64,000 nucleotides of DNA from Alentia gelatinosa (Eukaryota; Annelida; Polychaeta; Phyllodocida; Polynoidae): NCBI GenBank assembly GCA_950022655.1, contig OX465583.1:34189360-34253359 (forward strand). Reading direction: 5' to 3'. Of this stretch, positions 1 through 8,910 are shown piece after piece. The translations under genes and the position numbers were made by a program. Positions within the stretch are counted from its first letter, which is position 1; every line of letters begins with the position of its first letter. The notes under the pieces were generated by a model. It had not been told where the DNA came from. It saw nothing but the letters and a program-made list of their open reading frames with translations, and made no database searches.

Positions 1-204
1 TGAGTGTGGACGCTACACACGGCACCTGCTTCATGCCGGACGTGAACGCGTCGTCCGTGCACGACTCGAAGTCGTAGGCCACCAGCTTGTTGACGAGAGT
101 CATCATCTGCATGAGCTCCTCCACGAAGCCGTGTTTCCTGAGCACCGTGATCAGCGCCTGGATGAACCACGACCCATCCACGTTGTTCCTCCAGGAGAAG
201 TAAC
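1..204 (-). CDS. Executioner-type caspase, small-subunit exon (runs off left edge)
   Basis: This exon encodes most of the p10/p12 small subunit of a caspase, a cytosolic cysteine protease of apoptosis that cleaves after Asp. It reads from G|YFSWRNNVDGSWFIQAL through VNKLVAYDFES to KQVPCVASTL at the window edge. The YFSWRN...GSWF stretch carries the Trp and Arg of the S1/S2 pocket, and KQ-PCV-S-L is the usual near-C-terminal block of caspase-3/7-like enzymes. The acceptor (TTGACAG before GTTAC) gives a G|GT codon that joins exactly to the phase left by the exon at 1545-1680. The final residues and stop lie outside the window. The family assignment is from recalled consensus; the ortholog (caspase-3, -7 or an invertebrate-specific form) cannot be fixed here. 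Confidence 0.93.
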
Positions 205-250
205 CTGTCAATGTACCAGGAACTTGATGAATTGAAGTTTCAGCATCAAA

Positions 251-557
251 TTTTATCGTAAAACTGGATGAGGTTTAATCTTGTCCACCGTATTCCACGA
301 CTGGAGTTTGGCAAAGTGACTTCATGAGGCGAAGCCGAGTGAAGTCCGCAGCCAAAACTTCAGGAGTGGAATGCGGTGGCCAAGATTAAAACGAATCAGG
401 TTTTGATTTTATCCTACCCTATCTCCTCGATTTTGGAATATTACGTGATAATAATGCTGTATGCCACTAGTGGCATATAAAACTCCGTATGCCAGTCAGC
501 GTGGCATACGGAAACCCAATGTTGAGCCTATGGGATTTTATATTAGGGGTAGGATAA
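251..557. mobile_element. Composite foldback unit: long inverted repeat plus MITE-like core
   Basis: An imperfect inverted repeat spans about 251-414 with its apex at 325-339 (TGAGGCGAAGCCGAG). The two arms pair over roughly 60 bases with mismatches. The rest, 412-557, starts TTATCCTACCC and ends GGGGTAGGATAA as terminal inverted repeats. It includes an 18-bp perfect palindrome centred on CACTAGTG (460-477), a hairpin with a 10-bp stem (484-511), and the core CCCAATGTTGAGCCTATGGG (515-534). The same parts recur elsewhere in the window. No coding capacity is seen. Confidence 0.75.
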
Positions 558-561
558 TGTA

Positions 562-739
562 CAGTAGAACCCCGCGTAAGAGACAACCCTCCATACCGGG
601 CCAAAGTGTCCGCTAACGCGGGGTGTCCACTTACGCGAGGTTAAATAAACATCTAAAAGAGGGAACCATTCCGAGCAGAGGTGTCCGCTGACGCGGGGTG
701 ACAGCTTACGCGGGGTGTCCGTAAGGCGGGGTTCTACTG
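562..739. mobile_element. Pogo/Tigger-like MITE with TA target duplication
   Basis: The element begins CAGTAGAACCCCGCGTAAG and ends in the inverted counterpart GGCGGGGTTCTACTG. It is flanked on both sides by TA (560-561 and 740-741). TA duplication plus CAGT-starting ends with CCCCGC is typical of non-autonomous pogo/Tigger-type elements of the Tc1/mariner superfamily. The interior repeats the CGCGGGGTGTCC motif several times. At 178 bp it cannot encode a transposase. It sits directly against the end of the preceding foldback unit. Confidence 0.85.
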
Positions 740-1544
740 TACTTATTTTCATAGCAATTGACCTGACTGACTATGCCAAATCGACCACAGTCGACCAATT
801 ACACTAATCAAGCAAAACAACCTTGTTGAAGAGAAGACAAGAGCTGACCATTTCATACTGGAGAGGGGTATCCCTTGAGCAGTATCGCACACTCTATATC
901 GATGATAGAACAGAAGGCGCTGATAGCTGTACGGAAATACGCTAAAGAAACTAACGTCTCTTTGAAATGCCAAACCATGTACTCTGAATTCTATATTAAA
1001 GTCAACCACGTATCTTACTGAGAAATAATGGAATGCTCGACCCGATGGACTTAATGAAAAGCCGAGGAAATTTTCTTTCTGATTCTGTCAAAATGAATTG
1101 TCATATATAGATAAGACTTGATCAGAAACTGATTGGGTAGGACACATCGCAGATTTACACCAGCGTGCAGCATATGCCTTCTCTCTAAAACATCTAATGC
1201 AACCAATACAGCCATTTATGTTTCCATATGAGATCGTGTTATACTCGTTTCTCATAATCCCATCATATACACCTAATTTTCATCTATTTTAAGATATGTA
1301 TCCATTATTTTCCTATTACCCTATTGTCATACAAGTATAATCTGTGATACACTGCGGTATGAGGTTACATGAATCAGAAATCGTGGTAGTTGACCAAGCC
1401 ACAATTGCAGACCGAGAGTTGAATTAGTATTAAAAAAAACAGCAGAGTTGAATTAGTACTAAAAAAACAATTTGAAAATGGAAAATTTTGGACTCATTTA
1501 TATGTGTGAAAATATATTTGAAGAGAAGTACGTAGATTACTCAC

Positions 1545-1680
1545 CTGGCACGACTGAGTAGGCGATGAGAACATCAGCCTCAAGTGGAATCTTTCGCACA
1601 GACTCTTCCATCCTCCCAGCGTCCACTTCATCCCCATCTGCCACCTCTGTGCCCCAGTCATAATGCCGGCCACGACATGC
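1545..1680 (-). CDS. Caspase active-site cysteine exon (ACRG)
   Basis: The exon begins right after TATTACAG with GCA TGT CGT GGC, giving ACRG. Joined to the CAG (Gln) that ends the preceding exon, this forms the QACRG active-site pentapeptide with the catalytic Cys. It continues through an acidic linker (GDEVDAG), which resembles a processing site between large and small subunits, to IPLEADVLIAYSVVP, the strand preceding the small-subunit core. The donor CCAG|GTGAGT leaves phase 1, matching the next exon. The 5' splice-acceptor edge has been copied into a minisatellite immediately upstream in the intron. Confidence 0.93.
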
Positions 1681-2300
1681 CTGTAATACATATGTCAATA
1701 TTTATTACAGAAGTAGTATATACTGGCAGCAGTGACAGGCCTGTAATAGATATGTCACTTTATCTTAGCCTGGTATAAACGTCCATAGGCTTAACATTAG
1801 GAACTCCTTCTCAAAGGGCTTGCGAATACGGTAACTCATACTCAACGGGTGTTAAACAAATAAATATTTCCAGTATAAGATGAAATCAGAAAGGTATTCG
1901 TGCTTGGTCTGAGTCCCCATTCGCATTCTCGTTTGGAGTGCTTCAGAATATTCACTCGGCCATCGCCTAGTACATATTACTGCGCACCCCAAACTCCATG
2001 GCGTACGAGGACACGGACCAAATACTCATCAAATTCCTTCTTAGTCTATTACAGATGTTATATATACTGGCAGCTATGACATGTCTGTAATAGATAGGTC
2101 ATTGTTTATTACAGATGTAATATACTGGCAGCTATGAAATGTCTGTAATAGATATGTCACAGTTTATTACGGATATATAGTGAAAGGCACGATATGCCTG
2201 TAATACATATATCACTGTTTGCTAGAGACATATATTGCCAGCCACGATACACCTGCTACAGATATGTTAGTTTATTACAGATACGGGCGAGTGTCAGCAC
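1664..2300 (-). repeat. Minisatellite built from the caspase 3' splice site, split by an insertion
   Basis: Degenerate units of about 55-60 bp lie at 1664-1755 and 2041-2300. On the minus strand each unit contains a TATTACAG acceptor-like stretch followed by GCATGTC-like sequence. The first unit includes the true acceptor of the active-site exon at 1680/1681. Further acceptor-like copies lie near 1741, 2085, 2143 and 2198, with a decayed one near 2253. The array is interrupted by a composite element at about 1757-2040. Confidence 0.8.
1757..2040. mobile_element. Composite foldback unit inserted in the intron minisatellite
   Basis: It starts with a decayed terminal repeat (TTTATCTTAGCCTGGTATAA) and carries the family core CCATAGGCTTAACATTAGG at 1783-1801. 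An imperfect inverted repeat at about 1893-2027 has its apex at 1955-1970 (CTCGGCCATCGCCTAG). The arms are unlike those of the other units, but the apex is clearly related. It interrupts the tandem array on both sides. Confidence 0.65.
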
Positions 2301-4080
2301 CTACGCATCGACGTAAAGGTCACATTTATATAGTCGTAAAATATGTGTGGCCTCAGATCTTACATGGATTGACCTCTTGTAGTTCCGATATCAGAAATTC
2401 TACACATTTTATTATAGACTAGCAAATATAAATTGGATAACTATACCAATTTCTACGTATTTAGGTGATAAGTGGAGTATCCATTATTTCATGTTCGCAC
2501 GTCTATGGAAATGTATAGGCGTTATTAACTGAAAAATAGTAAGGCCATCCAAATCCTCCAGGTGACGCTAGCAGCTATGCACTGGTCCCCCTAACATCTA
2601 CCGCATATAACAGGTCGGCACGACAACCGCACTACCATCTAACAGCAGACAGGGGTACTAATCATTACATCCTTGTCAAACATAGCTTTTCTAGGTATCT
2701 GTTACCAATGGGCAAATTTCAGCTATTCTGCAAAAAAGTAGACAAACCAATACTAGCCTATCGGGGAATAATCTTTTGTGCAAACGCTTCTGCTCACCCG
2801 CTACGTTATAAATCACGCTGATGGTATAAAGGTTAAGAGTTATAGATCCCGAGGCGCCACGTGCAAATTATGTTCTAATAAAGATGTAATAACGCAGGGT
2901 TCAATATCAGGCCATGCTATGCGCCAACATCATAGGCAGAGGTGCATAAGACTACCGCGATCATCATAATGACCCCTAAATTGATAAAATGTTTCAATAC
3001 GGTGAAATTGTGTGCATCATTTTATCATTCCTTCCGCCAAAAAAGGGAATATAGAAATAATTGTTGTATAGATCATGCTTAAGCCCCTTGGTCATTTTGT
3101 GGGCGTCAGCAGATGCACACTATTGCTATACAGTTATGATTCCGGTGTTCTATTGGTTAGATTAAGTTTGTACAATCATATTCCGAACTATTCTCCAAGC
3201 ACCTTCATGGAAAGACATGAACGCAACCACGGTGAGTAAAGCGTTGCAGGTAGTGGACAGTCTACCTAATACTCCTAGGCTAATAATAACCAACAGAAAA
3301 AGGTAGACACTAATGAATTCTTACTGGTTTAATCCCTTGGATTGATCAGTGATGACCCATGCAATGGATTGTCATTCCTCGCCTACACTTTGATGATGCA
3401 ATTCTGTCTCTTAAAAGGAAACTTGGTATAGAATGCAAAGAATACTACAGGGGACCGTTTTTAGACGAGATAATCTTTAATAGCGATAGTGAAAGAAATC
3501 TTGAGTTTTCAAGATAGATACAACGGCCATTGGCCCCAATGGTTCGATAATTATCGCCAAATGTATGATAATTACAAAACGGTCGCTAATGACGATTATC
3601 GTGTCTAAAAACCGGTCCCAGGTCCAGGCACAACTATAGAACGGAAGTACTAAATGGGGGTGGTGGTGTAAGGGGACAAGTCAACCTGAATTATGACATA
3701 CCTTATTTGAGATACCTGCCCACATCTAATGGGATATTCCACCAAAGGGGTATTCTCAGCCAAACTTGGACTGTTGTGATGTTGGATTATACCTGCTGAG
3801 TGTGTTGTGCAGATTTAGTCCGGTGGAAGACCCGGAATTGGTTGTCCTAAGTGATAATAGGTCCTATACAGACAATCAGATCTTGCAAAATCTATGAATA
3901 CCCAGCATGACGTGGCCGGATAGTGCGAGATGTGGCCCGACCCTATGCAGCAGTAAAAGACATCGGGCTGGTGGAACCAAAAAATTAATTCCGATCGACA
4001 TCTCTTAGGATCCAACAAAACATTTGGTGCCTGTGTATTACACCGGCTGCTACTACGTTGGCCCCTTTGTTTCTGCTAAC
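2300..4080. other. Caspase intron, no recognisable feature
   Basis: The remainder of the intron between the active-site exon and the 4081-4256 exon. I see no exon, RNA gene or clear repeat on either strand. Short open frames here lack family motifs. Confidence 0.5.
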
Positions 4081-4256
4081 CTGTATGAAGAAGAGCTTGG
4101 GCTTGCCGGCCAGGGTAGGACAGACGTCTCCCTTGAAGAGCTTGGTGATGGAGTCCAGCTTCACTTTGCCGTTGTTGGAGTAGATCGTGCCCTCCTCGCC
4201 GTGACTGAGGATGGCCAGCACGAAACAGTCGGCATCACTGTGGTCCTCACTGGCGA
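4081..4256 (-). CDS. Caspase large-subunit exon with catalytic histidine
   Basis: The exon encodes ASEDHSDADCFVLAILSHGEEG (given here only as landmarks: EDHSDADC, then LSHGEEG) through KLFKGDVCPTLAGKPKLFFIQ. The His and Gly of SHGEEG are the catalytic His and oxyanion Gly of caspases. GKPKLFFIQ is the strand leading to QACRG; the Gln is the last codon of this exon. The acceptor CCCCCAG|TC and donor CAG|GTTAGC give phases that fit both neighbours: A|TC (Ile) upstream and phase 0 downstream. Residue spacing against caspase-3-like proteins shows no missing exon on either side. Confidence 0.94.
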
Positions 4257-5871
4257 CTGGGGGCGACAAGAAGGAGTCATTACTCATACAAGACAACAAT
4301 TGAATTAAATTTATTCAATCACATGATTTATTCAATCACATGATTCTGATAGGCATTCTCTTGATAATGGCCAGAAAATAGTAGTCTGCAACTAAAGTAC
4401 CCTACTTTATGTAAATACATAAGGATTATGAATAGCAGATAGAGAAAAAGAATTTACTCAAAAATGTTCGTAAAAGTACAAGAACAAAAAAAACCCCATT
4501 GGATATTCACTGAGATACTAACAAGATAACCATAGCCACCCAAAACGTGTTTTATAGGCTAGGTTCATATCTATTGGGGTGTATTTTTACTTCAATACAA
4601 TTTTTACATAGACATCTACTGGACAGCTAAAAAAATTGACGATTTAAAATAGCTTGTAAATATCTATACTGCCACATTTGTCACTAGAAAGGTTCATACA
4701 CCCTGATCTTACTCTATCGAAGCTGTGATATATTAAGATTCAACAATTATTCTATGAGTGAGATGTCATGACATATTTCTTATTTCAGTTATTATTCAGC
4801 GATGGAGGGCACACAGGTTGCAGACTGATGTAGGCCTACTATTGTTCACCGATAGATGGGACACATGTTAAAGGGATTCTGAGCATAAGCAAATTGGACA
4901 TATACCTACTTATCTGATCAACAAATGGAGCCAAGCTTTTTTTTTTAATAAAAAAATAGAGAAAAGTTCATGCACATCTATGTACATGAATAAGTGGCAT
5001 TGTAACTACATGGTAAATAAAAAATACCCAGAAAGTAAAATAATATAATGGAAAGAGAGGGCCTAACTTTGTTTTTAAACATAAAGATTATAACAAAGGT
5101 AATTGGAATCAACTTAGGTAATTGAATTACGGTGAATCTTGCACATTGTGTTGGACGAACCCAATAACATATACTTCTATAGACCAGCATCATTAATTGA
5201 TATAACAAGTCATCTTGGTTCTATTACGACAAAAATAACAGCAACCATAAACACAAACAAAACAACAAACAAACAAATGTAAAACAAAGGAACACAAACA
5301 AAATTTATCAATAGATTAGCTTATAAGCATGGTCATGACCATTGATTTGTTTATCTAGAGGTAGTCACACCTAATCTCCTTTGATGAGTGAACAGTTGTT
5401 CTATATATATCAACACGTGTGGGACTGTGAGGTATGGGAACCAGCGAGAAAGAATGAACAAAATGGCTGGACTTGAGAAGCAGGCAAGCTCCATTGAATT
5501 ATAGTCTCTAAATACACGGTTATAGAGTTAGGTCGTATTGTCCAGTAATGACGCAAAGGCAAATGGTATGTGTCTATTGATTATCAATTAGTTTCATAGG
5601 TTTAAAGTTTTCACTAGAGGAAGTATCATTTTCCAGTGCTATTAAAGAGGGGGAGGCTGGTTACACTGGCTAGTGAGATAAGAGCCAACTGGGTTACGGC
5701 AATAACCCCACATACTGGACAACAACTGAAACCTTTAATCGTTTACTTTTGGAATACTATGCTCATTCACCTAAGATGAACGTACCATTTGTTCATAATC
5801 TTTGTAAATATTTAATGCCCGTAATTATCACCACCAATATTTTGTGATCCCTCTTCCTCATGCAATCAGCT

Positions 5872-5943
5872 GGCTTGTTGGTCTAGGGGTATGATTCTCG
5901 CTTAGGGTGCGAGAGGTCCCGGGTTCAAATCCCGGACAAGCCC
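5872..5943 (+). tRNA. tRNA-Pro (AGG anticodon)
   Basis: A 72-base cloverleaf without intron. The acceptor stem pairs GGCTTGT with ACAAGCC, the D arm contains the internal A box, the anticodon stem CTCGC/GCGAG encloses TTAGGGT with anticodon AGG (5904-5906), and the T arm is CCCGGGTTCAAATCCCGGG-like with B box GGTTCAAATCC. A TTTT run at 5949-5952 serves as Pol III terminator. It lies antisense within a caspase intron and is one of two nearly identical copies. Confidence 0.96.
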
Positions 5944-6030
5944 AAGTACTTTTATACTTGTGTATATATTTTAAGATCATGATCACCATAACGAGTATTT
6001 CAGTTGTCCCTCTATCATTGTCAGACATGT

Positions 6031-6102
6031 GGCTTGTTGGTCTAGGGGTATGATTCTCGCTTTGGGTGCGAGAGGTCCCGGGTTCAAATCCCGGACAAGC
6101 CC
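6031..6102 (+). tRNA. tRNA-Pro (TGG anticodon)
   Basis: A 72-base cloverleaf identical to the gene 159 bases upstream, except that the first anticodon base is T rather than A, so the anticodon is TGG (6063-6065). Stems, A box, B box and a downstream TTTT (6109-6112) are intact, so it looks functional. The immediate 3' flank (GTTTTATACTT) also resembles that of its partner, consistent with local duplication. Confidence 0.96.
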
Positions 6103-6109
6103 AGACAGT

Positions 6110-7299
6110 TTTATACTTATGAAGTTATGCATACAATTTTAAAGATCAAACTTTACCAGCGACTCTATAATACGAACAGTAGAAGCATGGTTTTGGCCCA
6201 ACCGATGAAGGCCCATGGCCGCATATGTTGTACTGGTAATGCCACCTTTGGCGCCAACTGCATACCAGGATTAGACTAGATTAGAAAAAAATCATTATTT
6301 TGTAAATTTTATTTTGACTGTAGGCATAGGTAAGCTTTGATATACCTATTTGCGTCCATCTCCAGTGGCTTTGTAATCATTTGAGTTTCAAAGACACGAA
6401 TGCTTGGGACATACTTTAAGAGAATGGGCCAACTTCCCGGTGGTAGAGTAGGCATCAAGGGAGTATTCTTCGTACAGCCAAACAATACTAGCAGAACGAG
6501 AAACAGAGCTTGAGTGTGTACATACTCGCCTGTGATCCAGGGGTGGTACACCGTGTTTAGCTCTCAACACAGATATCTGGAAGAGGTTGACCTAGCTTTA
6601 TAATCTGACACTGCTTTACACTACGCTTTGAGCATGGGAATGAAATGTTGGCTACACTTGTTCCAGGTCTGTGTGCCATCGAGATCTGGGATTGAATGTT
6701 ATTTGTATGAAAGATTTATATATATGTGAAATCATTTTGTTTGGGCTTTGTATTTTGGAATGTGAGAGATGCATTCTAAAATCAGAAATCTTTCCTGCTA
6801 TTATTAAACCGCAACATTATTATCTCAGCTCTTAATACATTCCCCTGCTTAATTATTGGTATTCAAAGACCATTCATCCAATGAAAATATGAGGGAAATA
6901 TATTTACGTCAGCACCTATACTAACAATAACAAGCTAGCAGAGAAAAAACTTTTAAGAGGGAATATTGTGTATACTATAACTAGATTCGAATTTAAAGGA
7001 TTCGACTACGCAATACACTCGCTATTGCTCATATATTACCACCCGTTATCTTCTCAGATATTAAACACGGCAACACGCCCACATAAGCAGTCATTGTTGT
7101 ACATGTGTTTCTCTTATACATTGATACCTGCCGTATTATTATATCTGTGCGCGAATGTCTCACACTTACTGGTCATCTCTACACATTACATTCGTCACTC
7201 AGTGGATATAGTTCGTCCCTCCGTACAACATAACTTTTATCTAAGCAGCAAAATTGCGTTTTTAATGATATTCAGGAATATAATAAGAAGACATGTTGA
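6110..7299. other. Caspase intron, AT-rich, no recognisable feature
   Basis: Intronic sequence between the tRNA pair and the hairpin at 7300. Around 7136 there is a TATTATTATATCTGTGCGCG stretch related to stretches near 16690, 18000 (inverted), 48215 (inverted) and 50770. It may be a piece of a dispersed repeat. No coding evidence. Confidence 0.45.
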
Positions 7300-7417
7300 A
7301 GGTGGCTGAATATATTCCGTTCCTCTGTCTTTAAGTGTTTAGAGGTAACTCGTTCTTCGACCTCGGTACTTCTAAACACACCAAATCAACTAGGAACGGA
7401 ATTCATTCAGCCGACCT
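7300..7417. repeat. Imperfect long hairpin with CTCG-type apex
   Basis: The arms of about 50 bases (AGGTGGCTGAATATATTCCG and its inverted partner) pair around an apex at 7349-7365 (CTCGTTCTTCGACCTCG). The apex resembles that of the composite foldback family, but no adjacent core motif was found. It lies about 25 bases downstream of the caspase exon donor, so it would be transcribed within the intron. Confidence 0.7.
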
Positions 7418-7442
7418 CACCCTGTCTTAATATATTACTCAC

Positions 7443-7693
7443 TTGCTCTGAGGTTCATTGTGAAGTCTAGTGAAGTCACGTCGTCGAAGCGGGTGACCTC
7501 AAAGCCCAGCATGGTGAAGACACTCTCCAGGGCAGAGGCGTCTACCTCGGTGCCTTCCCGTTGGTGCTGCCGGGTGAGCTGGTAATTGAAGTTCTCGTTG
7601 TTGATGATGACTGCTTTGCCACGACGTGGGTGGCTGAAGTTGTACCGTTCGAAGGTGAGCCTTGCTGGCAGCGGTCCATCCGTGGCGTCTGTT
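7443..7693 (-). CDS. Caspase large-subunit N-terminal exon
   Basis: The exon encodes the start of the p20 subunit: RLTFERYNFSHPRRGKAVII, then NNENF, then REGTEVDASALESVFTMLGF. RRGKAVIINNENF corresponds to the first strand of executioner caspases, and the Arg of QREGTEVDA corresponds to the S1-pocket Arg. The donor A|GTGAGT at 7437-7442 leaves phase 1, matching the TC that opens the next exon. The acceptor is either at 7693/7694 or four to five bases further in, because CAG occurs twice. The upstream exon with the start codon and short prodomain was not found. Confidence 0.92.
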
Positions 7694-7699
7694 CTGTTG

Positions 7700-8580
7700 G
7701 TGGAAAATTATAATGATTGTATAAAGTAAAATAGAATAACCATCTTAATGATGTAAAATAGTACAACCACTTTAGTATCAACGTAATGCGGGTATTTATT
7801 GCAGATTGTTGGACCGACATTTCGACTATTGCTCAGTCTTTATACATAATCTATGCTATTGTTGAGGTCAAGGCCATATCATATAGGATTCAAACGTTTT
7901 ACTAACGATAACATTAACTCATATGGTCTTCTAGATTTCATCAAACGGAAAAAAAAGAAACAAAAGCACCCAAATGGAAAATCACAAAAATGGGAAATGC
8001 GCCATAAAAATCGTAAAAACTTATAAGCTGCCTTTCGCTTTTCTCACCTGAAATAAAAGGATTCTTTCGACTTCAGTTGGCTTTCTTTTACTTCCCTGTT
8101 ATAAAATCTAGATGTTCACAATTCTCTAGATACATTACATGGAAATTAAGAATGAGGCTGTTGAAAATACTGATAAGTTAGGGGCATGGATAGTCACACC
8201 AGCAATTGAGGAAATATAATATAAACATAAAAATAAATATAAAAGTACGACGACCGCAACAAGCTCAGACACCAGACAGTAATAAAGAGGCACTGGAGGA
8301 CAATTAGGGTAAGGAACACCTGCTTTATATGTGACAATGGTCTGGCCTTCAGGGTGAAAGTGGCCATAACCATTTACAGGAGGGGAAGCTAGGCTGTCTG
8401 GCCACTCAGGGCGATTAACTCTTGATGACAGGACCAGAGGTCATCAAGTGTAAGAGCAGCTAGCAACGAGTCTTTTAGACAAGATCGTCTTTCCCACTTC
8501 CCTCCCCTCCCAATAAGCAAGTCACTCTCAAAATCACTCCAAATCACCGCCTTTTCCGGCCAGCTCATAACTTCCACTTG
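7700..8580. other. Presumed caspase first intron or upstream region
   Basis: No exon could be supported here. A minus-strand frame of 62 codons at 8389-8577 has no caspase-like or other recognisable motif. A short prodomain exon is expected upstream of 7693 on the minus strand but could be noncoding or poorly conserved. Confidence 0.4.
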
Positions 8581-8589
8581 GGGAGTGAG

Positions 8590-8910
8590 ACCCCTCGGAG
8601 AGGTTAAAGGTCATGCAGTGATCTGCTCGCGACGTGCTGCACGAGTGACTCAGGGGATGACTCAACCTGACGGGACTTGCTCACAGGAAGGCCCGGCGAA
8701 CAGCCTGAACGGTCATCGGTCTGGCACGGTCGTGCCGGGTCAGCCGCCACCGTGACCGGGCAGAGCTGTGGGTGCCCGCCGGGCCCTGTAGCAGTGATGG
8801 CCCGGCGGTAACGACTCGGCCCCGCCGGTATAACAGCTCAGGGAGCTGCTCACCTGCATACACAGCGAGTCATACCCTCAGCCCTTCAGGGACGTACGGG
8901 CGCCGCGCAA
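8590..8910 (-). promoter_or_regulatory. GC-rich block, candidate caspase promoter or first exon
   Basis: A sharply GC- and CpG-rich stretch in an AT-rich background, upstream of the caspase exons on their strand. It contains the nonamer GAGCTGCTC at 8843-8851, which recurs in other GC-rich blocks of the window. Its position fits a promoter or 5' exon, but no TATA box or start codon can be assigned with confidence. Confidence 0.35.

Larger units (their letters stand above)
205..1544 (-). other. Caspase intron holding a hairpin/MITE unit and a pogo-like MITE
   Basis: This is the intron between the active-site exon and the small-subunit exon. The donor is GTGAGT at 1539-1544 and the acceptor ends at 205. 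It contains a foldback unit (251-557) and a small TA-flanked element (562-739). From about 750 to 1540 I see only AT-rich sequence without recognisable coding potential. Confidence 0.75.

Noticed and set aside
3985..4299. Caspase frame continuing past FFIQ to a second peptide with an upstream Met
   Set aside because: The residues after FFIQ are intronic: a GT donor follows the CAG, and the proper continuation ACRG is found in the next exon. The Met at the start lies upstream of the CCCCCAG acceptor.
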